64,000 bases of DNA from Austwickia sp. (GTDB taxonomy: Bacteria; Actinomycetota; Actinomycetes; Actinomycetales; Dermatophilaceae). The translations under genes were made by a program, and so were the position numbers. Position 1 is the first letter of the stretch, and each line of letters opens with the position of its first letter. The notes beneath the pieces were generated by a model. That model ran no database searches and was not told the origin of the DNA. It saw nothing but the letters and a program-made list of their open reading frames with translations. The DNA lies in assembly GCA_016699675.1 (NCBI GenBank), contig CP064985.1, forward strand, positions 3,348,001-3,412,000, given 5' to 3'. Shown piece after piece: positions 9,688-20,902 of this stretch.

Positions 9688-11808
9688 GTGTCCCGTTCTG
9701 CGCCCTCGGTGGCCCTTGCCGATCTGGCCCACGCGTACGGCGTCGCCACCGAGTATTGGGACTGGCAGGGGCACCACGTCGTGGTCGGCGCCGAGACCAT
9801 CGTGGCGGTGCTGCGGGCCCTCGACGTACCGTGCGGCGACGAGTCCGCGATCGAGGCCAGCCTGCGCGAGGTCGACCTGCGGCCGTGGCGGCTCACCCTG
9901 CCGCACAGCACGCTCGCGCGGCGCGGCACGTCGACCGGCGTTCCCGTGCACGTGCCGCACGGCGCGGCGGTGTCCGTCTGGGTGGAGCTGGAGGATCGCG
10001 GCGGGCGTCGGGAGATCCGCCAGCTCGAGCACAACGTCCCGCCCCGGGACGTCGACGGGGTCCTGGTGGGCGAGGCGATGTTCGCGATCCCGGCGGACTT
10101 CCCGCTGGGCTGGCACACCCTGTATGCGCAGGTCGAGGACGAGGTCCCGGTCACCGCACCGCTCATCGTCGTGCCGGATGCGCTGAGCCTGCCCCCGAAG
10201 GTCGCCGCGCGGGGCGCGGCGGGGCTGATGGTGCAGCTGTACGCCGCCCGGTCGCGGGCGTCCTGGGGGGTTGGCGACCTGGCCGACCTGGCGGACCTGA
10301 CGGCGTGGGCGCGGCGGGACCTGGGCAGCGACTTCGTGCTGGTCAACCCGCTGCACGCCGCCGAGCCGGTCGCGCCGATGGAACCATCGCCGTACCTGCC
10401 GACCTCGCGCCGGTTCGTGAATCCGCTCTACATCCGGGTCGAGGACATCCCCGAGGTGGCCTCCCTGCTGCCGCGGGACCGCAAGCACGTCGAGGAGTGC
10501 GCCCGCAAGGCTCGGCGGCTGTCCCAGGCCGACACGATTGCTCGAGACGCCGCCTGGGCGCTGAAGGACAGCGCGCTGCGGATCGTGTACGCCGCGGCGC
10601 CCTCGGCCCGGCGCAGCATGGGCTTCGAGGCCTTCTGCGCGCGCGAGGGTCAGGGCCTGGTGGACTTCGCCACCTGGTGCGCGATCGCCGCCGAGCGCGG
10701 CATCGCCGATTGGCCGGACGAGCTCTCGGATGCGCGCTCGGCCGTCGTGGCCGCGGAACGGGAGCGGCTGGCCGAGGACGTGCGCTACCACATGTGGCTG
10801 CAGTGGATCGTGGACGAGCAGCTGGCGTCGGTGCAGCGGCTCGCGCGGGCCGCGGGGATGACGATCGGCGTCATGCAGGACCTCGCCGTCGGCGTACACC
10901 CGGAGGGCGCCGACGCGTGGGGGCTCGGCGACGCCCTGGGGCGCGGGGTCACGGTGGGGGCGCCGCCGGACCCGTACAACCAGCTGGGTCAGAACTGGAG
11001 CCAGCCGCCGTGGCGCCCCGACAAGCTGGCCGAGTGCGGTTACGCGCCGTACCGCGACATGCTCCGCGCCGCCCTGCGGCACTCGGGGGCCCTGCGGATC
11101 GACCACGTGATCGGCCTCTTCCGGTTGTGGTGGGTGCCGGAGGGGCACAGCCCCACGGAGGGCACCTACGTGCGCTACGACTACGACGCGCTCATCGGCA
11201 TCCTGGTGCTGGAGGCGCACCGGGCCGGGGCCGTCGTGGTCGGGGAGGACCTCGGCACGGTGGAGCCGTGGGTGCGCGACTACCTGCGCGAGCGGGGAAT
11301 CCTCGGCACCTCGATCCTGTGGTTCGAGCGCACCGACGACGGTGGGGTGCGTCGCCCCGAGGACTACCGCCGGATGTGCCTGGCGTCGGTGACCACGCAC
11401 GACCTGCCGCCGACGGCCGGGTACCTGACCGGTGAGCACATGGTGATCCGGGGGCAGCTGGGCCTGTTCACCCGGGACGTCGAGGTCGAGCGCGCCGAGG
11501 ACGAGGCCGACCGGGCGGCGATGATCGCGATGCTCGCCGACCGCGGCCTGCTGGGGGAGGACCGGCGCACCCGCAAGGTGGTCGAGGCGCTGCACCGGTA
11601 CGTGTCCTGGACCCCCGCGCTGCTCGTGGGCATCAGCCTGTCCGACCTCGTCGGGGACGTGCGGACGATCAACCAGCCGGGCACCGACGAGGAATACCCC
11701 AACTGGCGCGTCCCGCTCGCCGGGCCGGATCGCCAGCCGCTGATGCTGGACGACGTGATCGCCGACCCAGGGGCGAAGCGCATCACCCGGGCGGTGCAAC
11801 GCGGCTGA
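9688..11808 (+). CDS. malQ: 4-alpha-glucanotransferase (amylomaltase)
   Basis: This 706-residue GH77 enzyme transfers maltosyl and longer units between alpha-1,4-glucans. The catalytic set is visible: nucleophile Asp in LRIDHVIGLFRLWW, acid/base Glu in VVVGEDLGTVEPWVRDYL and third Asp in TTHDLPPTAGYLTG. The N-terminal 140 residues form the extra beta domain found in actinobacterial MalQ. The start is GTG 9688 with AAGG 7 nt upstream. It is divergent from the MscS-globin-glucosidase operon. With the GH13 glucosidase nearby, it points to maltodextrin or glycogen recycling. Confidence 0.93.
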   Translation: MSRSAPSVALADLAHAYGVATEYWDWQGHHVVVGAETIVAVLRALDVPCGDESAIEASLREVDLRPWRLTLPHSTLARRGTSTGVPVHVPHGAAVSVWVELEDRGGRREIRQLEHNVPPRDVDGVLVGEAMFAIPADFPLGWHTLYAQVEDEVPVTAPLIVVPDALSLPPKVAARGAAGLMVQLYAARSRASWGVGDLADLADLTAWARRDLGSDFVLVNPLHAAEPVAPMEPSPYLPTSRRFVNPLYIRVEDIPEVASLLPRDRKHVEECARKARRLSQADTIARDAAWALKDSALRIVYAAAPSARRSMGFEAFCAREGQGLVDFATWCAIAAERGIADWPDELSDARSAVVAAERERLAEDVRYHMWLQWIVDEQLASVQRLARAAGMTIGVMQDLAVGVHPEGADAWGLGDALGRGVTVGAPPDPYNQLGQNWSQPPWRPDKLAECGYAPYRDMLRAALRHSGALRIDHVIGLFRLWWVPEGHSPTEGTYVRYDYDALIGILVLEAHRAGAVVVGEDLGTVEPWVRDYLRERGILGTSILWFERTDDGGVRRPEDYRRMCLASVTTHDLPPTAGYLTGEHMVIRGQLGLFTRDVEVERAEDEADRAAMIAMLADRGLLGEDRRTRKVVEALHRYVSWTPALLVGISLSDLVGDVRTINQPGTDEEYPNWRVPLAGPDRQPLMLDDVIADPGAKRITRAVQRG

Positions 11809-11818
11809 CGGCACCCCT

Positions 11819-11878
11819 GACCGTTCGTGACCTGCGCTTTGGGTGCCATGGCACCCAAAGCGCAGGTCGTGAGCGGTC
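11819..11878. repeat. Palindromic repeat family A, copy 1
   Basis: The core at 11830-11867 is a perfect 38-bp palindrome with no spacer (each arm ACCTGCGCTTTGGGTGCCA, centre CCATGG). The flanks GACCGTTCGTG and its partner extend the dyad imperfectly to about 60 bp. It lies between the convergent ends of malQ (11808) and the UMF1-type MFS gene (11928), so it could serve as a bidirectional terminator. The same sequence recurs at 28616-28675, which an ordinary terminator would not explain. Confidence 0.88.
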
Positions 11879-11927
11879 GTTGTTTGGGCCGGCAGGTGTG
11901 GGAGCCGGGCGCGTGGTCGGCGCGCGG

Positions 11928-13351
11928 CTACGGCGTACCGCCCTCCAGCACCCCGTCCGTGACGCCGTGGTGCACCTGGAAGCCGGCCTCCTGCGGCGTC
12001 CGGTAGGCGCGCACCGGGATCAACACCAGCAGGCCCGCGACGAGGACGGCCATGATGCCGAGGATGCCCCAGTACTGCACGTGCCCCCCGCCGGTCACCG
12101 TCTCGCCCAGCCCGATGAAGAGCGTCCACCCCAGCGGCGCAAGGAAACTCAGCGCGCGGCCGGTCATCTGGTAGAGCCCGAAGATCTCGCCCTCCCGCCC
12201 GGGCGGGATGACCCGCGCGAGCATGCTCCGGGCCGCAGCCTGCGGCGGGCCCACGCACGTGCACAGGGCGAGCCCGAGGATCCAGAACACGATCGCCCCA
12301 CCGGCGTGGAAGAAGAAGATGCCGAGTCCCGCCACGATGGTGATGACCAGGGACGCCATGATGATCGGCTTGGGCCCGATCCGGTCGTCGAGCGAGCTGA
12401 CACCCACCGTCACCACCCCGGCCACCAGGTTGGCCGCGATCGCGAAGATGATCACGCCCTGCTGGCTGAACCCGAACGTGCCGGCCGCGAGCACCCCGCC
12501 GTAGGCGAACACCCCGGCCAGGCCGTCTCGGAACAGCGCCGACCCGATGAGGAAGCGCAGCGTGTTCGGGCTCTCACGGGCGATGCGGCGCACCGTGTGC
12601 GCCAACGCTCGGTACGCCGCGAGCAGGGACTCCCGCTGCGGCGGCTCGGCCGGGCGGCCCCGGTCGCGCAGCACCACGAGGATCGGCAGCATGCCGACGA
12701 GGAACCACACCGCGGTCAGCAGCATCGTGGCGCGGATGTTGCGGGCGTCGTCGCTGGGGATCGGGATGAAGTGCCCCGGCACGACGAAGCCGAACAGGAT
12801 CAGCACGAGCAGGGCGATGCTGCCCAGATAGCCCGAGCCCCAACCGATCCCCGAGATCCGGCCCACGGTCGCGGGCGTGGAGACGTGCCGCAGCAGCGAG
12901 TTGTAGTTGACCGCCGAGAACTCCCAGAAGATCTGCGCGACCACCAGCATGAAGATCCCGGGCCACAGCCAGGCGGGATCCGGTCGCACGAACCACAGCC
13001 CCACGATGAGCCCCAGCACGATCGTGCTGTTGATCCCCAGCCACAGCGTGGGTCGCCGGGTCCGGTCGGCGCGGTGCCCGAGGACGGGCGCGAAGAGCGC
13101 GACGATCGCGGCGGCGATGTAGCCGCCGGTGCCGAGGGCCTGGCTGTTGGCGTCGGTGTCACCGAAGGCGGAGCTGGTGACGTACACCGAGTAGACGAAC
13201 GTCACCACCACGGAGTTGAAGCCGCTGGTGCCGAGGTCGTACCAGACCCACGCCAGCGACTCCCGGTTGAGCAGCCGCTTGGGGGCCCCGGCCGGTCCCG
13301 CGTCGCCGGGCGCACCGGGCGCGGGGGCGGGGGCGGGGGAGCCCGGCGCAC

Positions 13352-13355
<4 letters not shown>
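11928..13355 (-). CDS. UMF1-family MFS transporter
   Basis: This 475-residue polytopic protein has about 12 TM segments. The N-terminal motif ESLAWVWYDLGTSGFNSVVVTFVYSVYV, the internal NYNSLLRHVSTPATVGRISGIGWGSGYLGS and the later QAAARSMLARVIPPGREGEIFGLY are characteristic of the UMF1/Atg22-like MFS group, named after fungal vacuole effluxers. In bacteria the substrate is not established. The Pro/Ala/Gly-rich first 25 residues are probably cytoplasmic. The GTG start at 13355 overlaps the pepN stop (GTGA), so it is translationally coupled to the aminopeptidase; export or recycling of peptidase products is possible but inferred only from context. Confidence 0.87.
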
Positions 13356-15940
<2,585 letters not shown>

Positions 15941-16089
15941 GGTGCTCTCCTGCTGGGGATCTCGGCGGGGGGTGGGCTGGTGGGCGGCGGCAGCGGGCCG
16001 GCACGCCGGTACGCCGCAGCGGGCGAACCCATCCTGACATCCGCGCCCCGGACGCGCGGGCGCCTTCGGCACCTGCCAGAGTGTCGCCC

Positions 16090-16698
16090 ATGACCGAGCG
16101 CGTACGCATGTGGTTTGACCCGGCCTGCCCCTGGGCGTGGATGACGTCCCGGTGGCTCAAGGACGTGGAAAAGGTCCGAGACCTCCAGGTCGACTGGCGC
16201 GTCATGAGCCTGTCCGTCCTCAACGAGGGCCGCGACCTGCCCGAGGACTACCGGGCGCTGATGGACCGCTCGTGGGGGCCCGTCCGGGTCATCGTCGCCG
16301 CCGAACGGGAGCACGGGCACGAGGTGGTGGGCCGGCTGTACGACGCCATGGGCTCCGCCATCCACCTGCGCAAGGTGGACGACCGCGACGAGGTGATCCG
16401 CCAGGCGCTGGCCGAGGTCGGGCTTCCCGCCGACCTCGCGCGCTATGCCCACACCGACGAGGTGGACGAGGCGCTCCGGGCCAGTCACGGCGAGGCGATC
16501 GCGTTGGTGGGCGACGACGTGGGCACCCCGGTGATCGCCGTGGGGGACGTCGCGTTCTTCGGGCCGGTGGTCTCGCCGGCGCCCAAGGGGGAGGCCGCGG
16601 GGCGGCTCTGGGACGGGTGCGTGCTCGTCGCGGGAACGCCCGGGTTTTTCGAACTGAAACGCTCCCGGACGGTCGACCCGATCCTCGACGAGGATTGA
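16090..16698 (+). CDS. DsbA-family protein, mycothiol-dependent nitroreductase-like
   Basis: The 202-residue protein opens RVRMWFDPACPWAWMTSRWL, a thioredoxin-fold start with CPWA in the active-site position, and ends with the DsbA-type GTPVIAVGDVAFFGPVVS segment (cis-Pro loop) near residue 150. It resembles the mycobacterial Rv2466c/MrxA-type oxidoreductases that use mycothiol. The second active-site Cys of CPWC is replaced by Ala, giving a monothiol site. The ATG start at 16090 lacks a strong SD. It is divergent from pepN with 149 bp between the starts. The cytoplasmic role is probably thiol-disulfide or nitro-group reduction; the substrate is unknown. Confidence 0.82.
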   Translation: MTERVRMWFDPACPWAWMTSRWLKDVEKVRDLQVDWRVMSLSVLNEGRDLPEDYRALMDRSWGPVRVIVAAEREHGHEVVGRLYDAMGSAIHLRKVDDRDEVIRQALAEVGLPADLARYAHTDEVDEALRASHGEAIALVGDDVGTPVIAVGDVAFFGPVVSPAPKGEAAGRLWDGCVLVAGTPGFFELKRSRTVDPILDED

Positions 16699-16879
16699 GC
16701 GGCGCCGAGATTCGCAGGAGGGCTCAGATGCCCACCAGGTGGGCGCTGACCGGGTGTGACCAGAGTCTCGTCGGCCCAGCGACGGGATGTACCACCGGTC
16801 ACCTGCGACGCCGTGGAACGGCCGGATCCTATAGGAAGTAGGGACTGCGTTCCTCTCGACGTCGTACTACTCTCCGGAC

Positions 16880-18085
16880 ATGGGCAGCTTGCCGATCGAC
16901 TCAGCGCGGGATGCGCTGAGCCGTGTCGGTGCTCTTCGGCTGGACGGCACGGCCGCACACCCCCTGCCCCGGCGGGAGGTCGGGCCGCCCGCGCTCCCGC
17001 CCCCCGCGCTGCGGACCGTGCTGGCGCGCGGCTGGGCCGCGGTGCGCGCGCGCGTCGAGACCAACGAGCGGGCGACCGTCGCGGCGACCGTGCTGGCCAT
17101 CGTGGTCGTCTCGGGGATCATCGTCGTCGCGCCCTTGACGGTCCCCTGGGTGGCCTACCTGCCCTTCGTCGTCCTCTCCGGAGCCATGCACAGCCCCTGG
17201 CGCCACACCGCGATCCTGGCGCTGACCGCGGCGGCGATCCTGCTGACGGCCGCGCTGACGGCACCCGTGAAGTCCGACGGTGTCGGTGCGGCTGTCGCCA
17301 CCCTCGCGGTCGGTGCGGTCACGCTGTGGCGCAGCGCCTGTCGCGCCAAGGTCGGCGTGCAGGGCAGCCGCGGCGAGACGATGCTCGCCGACCTGCGCAC
17401 CCGGCTGCTGAAGCGGGCCCGGGTCCCGGCGCTGCCGGGGGAGTGGCACGCCGAGACCTGCGTGGAATCCGCCTACAGCCAGCGCTTCTCCGGCGACTTC
17501 GTCGTGATCCGGCGCACCCAGGGCGGGCGGCTGCTCGAGGTGGCGCTGGTGGACGTGTCCGGCAAGGGCCTGGACGCGGGGACCCGGTCCCTCGTGCTCT
17601 CGGGCGCATTCGATGCGCTGGTCGGCTCCGTGCCGCCCGCGGACTTCATGGTCGCCGCGAACGATTATGTGGCCCGCCAGGAGTGGTCCGAGGGGTTCGC
17701 GTCGGCCGTCTACCTCTGCCTCGACCTGGAGACCGGCGACTATGCCGTCACCGGCGCGGGGCATCCGCCAGCCGTGCGCTATGACGCCCCCAGTCGACGG
17801 TGGTTGACCATCGAGGCCGGGTCGGGTCCGGTGCTGGGGTTGGTCGGTGGCCTGCGGTACCCGTGCCACCGCGGCTCGATCGGGCACGGCGAGGCGCTCA
17901 TGCTCTACACCGACGGACTGATCGAGGATCGGTCCAACCACGTCGACGAGGGGATCGCCAACCTCATCGCCAACCTGACGGATCACGCGGACGCCTCGTT
18001 CGACGGCGTCGCGCACGCGGCGTGTCTGCACGCCGCGGCCGGGCACTGTGACGACCGTGGCGCCGTCGTCGTCTGGCGCGACTGA
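16880..18085 (+). CDS. Membrane-anchored SpoIIE-type PP2C serine phosphatase
   Basis: In this 401-residue protein, residues about 70-155 hold three hydrophobic segments (VAATVLAIVVVSGIIVVAPL, VAYLPFVVLSGA, ILALTAAAILLTAALT). The C-terminal half is a PPM/SpoIIE phosphatase with the metal-binding acids in RFSGDFVV, LVDVSGKGLDAG, ALMLYTDGLIEDR and CDDRGAVVVW. Such phosphatases usually dephosphorylate anti-anti-sigma factors in RsbU-like partner-switching systems. No STAS or RsbW-like gene is adjacent, but the next operon has a sigma-B/F-type promoter, so it could feed that regulon (inference). ATG at 16880. The region 16699-16879 upstream shows no gene. Confidence 0.88.
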   Translation: MGSLPIDSARDALSRVGALRLDGTAAHPLPRREVGPPALPPPALRTVLARGWAAVRARVETNERATVAATVLAIVVVSGIIVVAPLTVPWVAYLPFVVLSGAMHSPWRHTAILALTAAAILLTAALTAPVKSDGVGAAVATLAVGAVTLWRSACRAKVGVQGSRGETMLADLRTRLLKRARVPALPGEWHAETCVESAYSQRFSGDFVVIRRTQGGRLLEVALVDVSGKGLDAGTRSLVLSGAFDALVGSVPPADFMVAANDYVARQEWSEGFASAVYLCLDLETGDYAVTGAGHPPAVRYDAPSRRWLTIEAGSGPVLGLVGGLRYPCHRGSIGHGEALMLYTDGLIEDRSNHVDEGIANLIANLTDHADASFDGVAHAACLHAAAGHCDDRGAVVVWRD

Positions 18086-18180
18086 CGCGCCAAGCGCGAG
18101 TGACGTGGGCGGCCCTGCGGTCGCGATGAGCCGAACTGTCGCGTGCGCGGAACTGTCGCGATCGGCTCATCTGACGCGAC
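18074..18180. repeat. Terminator-like hairpin and single palindromic element D
   Basis: A 7-bp hairpin (TGGCGCG at 18074-18080, partner at 18086-18092) surrounds the phosphatase stop codon. Further on, GTCGCGATGAGCCGA (18120-18134) pairs imperfectly with 18162-18180 around two direct copies of GAACTGTCGCG-like sequence. The style (CGCGAT...GCCGA arms) resembles family C at 39.0 and 40.1 kb but is not the same sequence. It could terminate the phosphatase transcript. The rest of 18181-18274 shows no gene. Confidence 0.6.
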
Positions 18181-18274
18181 CAAGGTAGGCCCGGCCAGGG
18201 AGCGCTGACCAGGGGCGACGCGCTCCGTCCCGGCTTTTCGCCGCGACGTCGGGACGTTTTCGGCGGCTTGCCCG

Positions 18275-18299
18275 GTTTTGTCTGAAGCACGGTGGGTAC
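18275..18299 (+). promoter_or_regulatory. Sigma-B/sigma-F-type stress promoter
   Basis: GTTTT (18275-18279) and GGGTAC (18294-18299) are 14 bp apart, matching the GTTT-N14-16-GGGTAY consensus of actinobacterial general-stress sigma factors (Streptomyces sigma-B, mycobacterial sigma-F). The start of transcription would be about 18306, giving a 50-nt leader with SD AAGGGA before ATG 18357. The three downstream genes would then be stress-induced. Confidence 0.6.
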
Positions 18300-18356
18300 C
18301 AGTGGCTCCGAGCGGCGTTCGTGCCGCTCAGAATCCGTGACGAAGGGACCCCCGAC

Positions 18357-19280
18357 ATGACGCAGCCGTACGACGGCGCCGGCCGCTATGACCCGGCCAG
18401 CCTCGGCCGTGACGACCCGTCGACCGCAGAGCAGGCCAAGCAACAGGCCGCAGGGGTGGCCGGCGAGGCCAAGGCGCAGGCGGCCGGCGTGGCCGAAGAC
18501 GCCAAGGCGCAGGTGGGCCGGGTCGCCGAACAAGCCAAGGGTGAGGCCCGCGACGTGGCCGAGCACGCCAAGCAGGAGGCCCGTAGCCTGCTGGGCCAGG
18601 CTCAGGGAGAGCTGTCCAGCCAGGCCGGCACGCAGCAGCAGCGGCTCGCCGGGCTGATGCGCACGCTCAGCGAGGAGCTGGGCGGCATCCTCGACCCGAA
18701 CAACACCGACTACCGCCAGGGCATGGTCACCGACCTCGCCCACCAGGCCAGCGGGCGCCTGACCAATGCGACCTCGTGGCTGGAGAACCGCGAGCCGGCC
18801 GATGTGCTGCACGAGGTGTCGCGGTTTGCGCGCCGCCGGCCGGGCACGTTCCTGGCTCTTGCCGGTCTCGCCGGGCTCGTCGTGGGCCGGTTGTCGCGCG
18901 GCATGGCGGATGACGCTCGGGAGTCGAACCAGTCCGCCCGCGCGTACGGCGACGTGAGCCGCCAGGGGTACTACGGCGACTACGGCGCCGGGTATCCGGC
19001 ACCGATGTCGCCCGCGACCTACAACACCTCGGCCACCTACGGCCGCCAGGGGTACGTCGACGACACCGCCAGCGCCTATGCGATGGAGGCCGGCGCCGCG
19101 GCCCCGGCGTACGACGAGGTGACCGGCATGCCGGTCGGCACGACCCCGGGTTTCGCTGACGACCTCGGCGCGGTCGGCACGGGCCTCGGCACCGACGGCC
19201 GACGGCTGCCCCCGGTCGCCGAGGCCGAGACGACGTACACCCCGCAGGTCGGCACGCCCACCAGCGAGGACCGCCGATGA
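18357..19280 (+). CDS. Alanine/lysine-rich membrane-associated stress protein
   Basis: In this 307-residue product, residues 20-85 are a repetitive amphipathic region with an 11-residue pattern (AEQAKQQAAGV, GEAKAQAAGV, EDAKAQVGRV, EQAKGEARDV), reminiscent of LEA-like and apolipoprotein-like repeats. A DPNNTDYRQGMVTDLAHQAS region follows, then one TM helix around residues 160-180 (GTFLALAGLAGLVVGRLSRG), and a Gly/Tyr/Ala-rich C-terminal tail. This gene typically precedes a phage-holin-family and a DUF3618 gene in actinobacteria, as here. ATG 18357 with AAGGGA upstream; the stop overlaps the next start (ATGA). The function is unknown; it probably protects or modifies the envelope under stress. 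Confidence 0.8.
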   Translation: MTQPYDGAGRYDPASLGRDDPSTAEQAKQQAAGVAGEAKAQAAGVAEDAKAQVGRVAEQAKGEARDVAEHAKQEARSLLGQAQGELSSQAGTQQQRLAGLMRTLSEELGGILDPNNTDYRQGMVTDLAHQASGRLTNATSWLENREPADVLHEVSRFARRRPGTFLALAGLAGLVVGRLSRGMADDARESNQSARAYGDVSRQGYYGDYGAGYPAPMSPATYNTSATYGRQGYVDDTASAYAMEAGAAAPAYDEVTGMPVGTTPGFADDLGAVGTGLGTDGRRLPPVAEAETTYTPQVGTPTSEDRR

Positions 19281-19738
19281 CGACGGGAGCCAGTACGCCG
19301 GGGGCGCGTGGGGAAAACCTCGACGTCAACCCGCATACGGGCATCGACCCGACGGATCCCGCCGGGCCGTCGATCGGCCAGCTCCTCGGCAACGTGACCG
19401 AGGACCTGTCGACGCTGCTGCGCCAGGAGATCGCCCTCGCCAAGGCCGAGGGGCAGCAGTCGGCGAAGACCGCCGGCAAGGGCGCGGGGATGCTCGGCGG
19501 GGCCGGCGTCGCCGCCAACCTCGCGCTCATCTTCGCCTCGCTCGCGTTGATGTTCGTGTTCGACATGTTCATGCCCATCGGCTGCGCGGCGTTCACCGTC
19601 GCGGTGCTGTGGGCGATCGTCGCCGCCGTCCTCGCGATGGCCGGCAAGAAGGAAGTGCAGAAGGTCGGCATGCCGAAGACGGCGGAAACGACGTCGCGCA
19701 TCCCCGATGCGCTCAAGGGAAACGAGGAGACGCGATGA
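19277..19738 (+). CDS. Phage-holin-family (PF07332-like) membrane protein
   Basis: The 153-residue protein has a hydrophilic N-terminal 35 residues, an amphipathic helix (DLSTLLRQEIALAKAEG), and two TM segments (AGVAANLALIFASLALMFVF and GCAAFTVAVLWAIVAAVLAMAG). The LLRQEIALAKAE motif is characteristic of the Phage_holin_3_6 family. Despite the name these are normal chromosomal membrane proteins in actinobacteria, and there are no phage genes nearby. Translational overlap with genes on both sides (ATGA) shows a tight operon. The function is unknown. Confidence 0.85.
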   Translation: MTTGASTPGARGENLDVNPHTGIDPTDPAGPSIGQLLGNVTEDLSTLLRQEIALAKAEGQQSAKTAGKGAGMLGGAGVAANLALIFASLALMFVFDMFMPIGCAAFTVAVLWAIVAAVLAMAGKKEVQKVGMPKTAETTSRIPDALKGNEETR

Positions 19739-20463
19739 CCAACAGCAACGACCCGGAGCAGATCCGCCGGGAGATTGAGGCCACCCGACGCGACCTGTCG
19801 CGCAACGTGGATGCGCTGACCGACCAGGTGACGCCGGGCAACATGGCCCGCCGCGAGGTCAACCGCGTGGGAGAGTCCCTGCGCGGCCTCAAGGACCGGG
19901 TGATGGGCGGGGACGACGACTACGGCTCGTCCTACGGCACGCGGGACGCCATGGCGGACCGGCGCGACGAGCTCATGGGCCGCGCCGGCGACACCAAGGA
20001 CCAGCTGCTGGACCAGGCGGGCGAACTGCGCGACCAGGCGGCCGCCCGGCTCTCCGACGCCCAGGGCGCGGTCCAGGGTGCCCCCGCAGCGGCGCGGCGC
20101 CAGACCCGGGGCAACCCGCTCGGCGCGGGCCTGGTGGCCTTCGGGATCGGTGCGCTGCTCGGCGGTCTGATGCCGTCCACCGCCAAGGAGCGGGAGGCCT
20201 CGGTGGCGCTGAAGGAGAAGGCGCAGCCCCTGGTCGAGGAGGCCAAGGGTGTTGCTCAGGAGGCGGTCGAAAACCTGAAGCCGCAGGCCCAGGCCACGGT
20301 CGACGCCGTGAAGTCGCATGCGGCGGACTCGGCGGAGGCGGTCAAGGCCGAAGGCCAGGACGCGGCGCAGACCGTCAAGGCCTCCGCGCAGGACTCCGCC
20401 GAGCAGGTCAAGTCCTCCGCGCAGGACGCCAAGGACGAGGTCCAGGCCACCCGCGAGGGCTGA
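19735..20463 (+). CDS. DUF3618-domain protein
   Basis: The 242-residue protein starts DPEQIRREIEATRRDLSRNVDALTDQVTP, the DUF3618 signature. A Gly-rich hydrophobic segment (GAGLVAFGIGALLGGLMPS, residues about 122-142) is probably a single TM. The C-terminus (residues 145-242) is a degenerate 11-residue repeat region rich in Ala, Lys, Glu and Gln (for example QTVKASAQDSAEQVKSSAQD), probably an extended helix. It is the last gene of the stress operon and is followed by a clear terminator. The function is unknown. Confidence 0.85.
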   Translation: MTNSNDPEQIRREIEATRRDLSRNVDALTDQVTPGNMARREVNRVGESLRGLKDRVMGGDDDYGSSYGTRDAMADRRDELMGRAGDTKDQLLDQAGELRDQAAARLSDAQGAVQGAPAAARRQTRGNPLGAGLVAFGIGALLGGLMPSTAKEREASVALKEKAQPLVEEAKGVAQEAVENLKPQAQATVDAVKSHAADSAEAVKAEGQDAAQTVKASAQDSAEQVKSSAQDAKDEVQATREG

Positions 20464-20491
20464 GCCGAGCCGGATCCCGACGTACGGCGAA

Positions 20492-20521
20492 GGGGTGGCC
20501 ATCGTCCGCGGTGGCCACCCC
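20492..20521 (+). terminator. Hairpin terminator of the stress operon
   Basis: GGGGTGGCCA (20492-20501) pairs perfectly with TGGCCACCCC (20512-20521) around a 10-nt loop, 28 bp after the DUF3618 stop. There is no T tract, as is usual for high-GC actinobacteria. Confidence 0.8.
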
Positions 20522-20572
20522 TCGCTGTCGCCGAAAAAGTTCCAGCGTCGCGTGCTCATGCGTATTCGTTTG

Positions 20573-20578
20573 TAATAC
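20573..20578 (+). promoter_or_regulatory. -10 box for a leaderless toxin-antitoxin transcript
   Basis: TAATAC at 20573-20578 lies 9 nt before the GTG start at 20588, with no SD, so the transcript probably begins at the start codon. It sits in the most AT-rich stretch of this region (20560-20585) and overlaps a loose dyad (GTAA...TTAC, 20572-20587) that could be the autoregulatory operator. No convincing -35 is visible. Confidence 0.5.
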
Positions 20579-20587
20579 AGTAGTTAC

Positions 20588-20902
20588 GTGACGGAGCCAT
20601 TCGATATCGAAGCGGTCGATGACACCGCGCCTTTCGAAATCGACCGTCAGGCAGCGCACCTGTTCAAGCACCCGCATTTGGGGCTGGCCGACGTGATCGA
20701 CATCTGGAACAGCAGACCGCTGTTTTATCCAGCAAGGGCGCCCGCCCACTGGCTTATGGTCGCCGAGGTCGGCGGCCGGGTCTTGATGGTTCCGCTGGCT
20801 CCGTCCCGATCGGGCGACCCGAGCACCTGCCGCCCGATCGGCTGCTACGAGGCATCTTCGGGCCTCGCCGCCACCTACCGAAGGGACCGCCATGAGCACT
20901 GA
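20588..20902 (+). CDS. Probable toxin of a small toxin-antitoxin pair (BrnT/RelE-like fold suspected)
   Basis: This 104-residue protein has no motif I can place firmly. The start FEIDRQAAHLFKHPHLGLADVIDIW, a middle WLMVAEVGGRVLMVPLAPS, and an end RPIGCYEASSGLAATYRR follow the order of BrnT-like toxins (F-W-hydrophilic KH segment, two core strands, then an R/A-rich final helix). The following gene overlaps it by 11 bp and encodes a ribbon-helix-helix protein, the classic order for BrnT/BrnA. A GTG start without SD indicates leaderless expression. It lies directly before the tRNA-Gly/tRNA-Pro pair, a common integration site. It could instead be an unrelated small protein of unknown function. 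Confidence 0.65.
   Translation: MTEPFDIEAVDDTAPFEIDRQAAHLFKHPHLGLADVIDIWNSRPLFYPARAPAHWLMVAEVGGRVLMVPLAPSRSGDPSTCRPIGCYEASSGLAATYRRDRHEH

Noticed and set aside
19277..19738. Prophage sign (holin-family protein)
   Set aside because: The family occurs in normal actinobacterial operons and there are no phage genes around.
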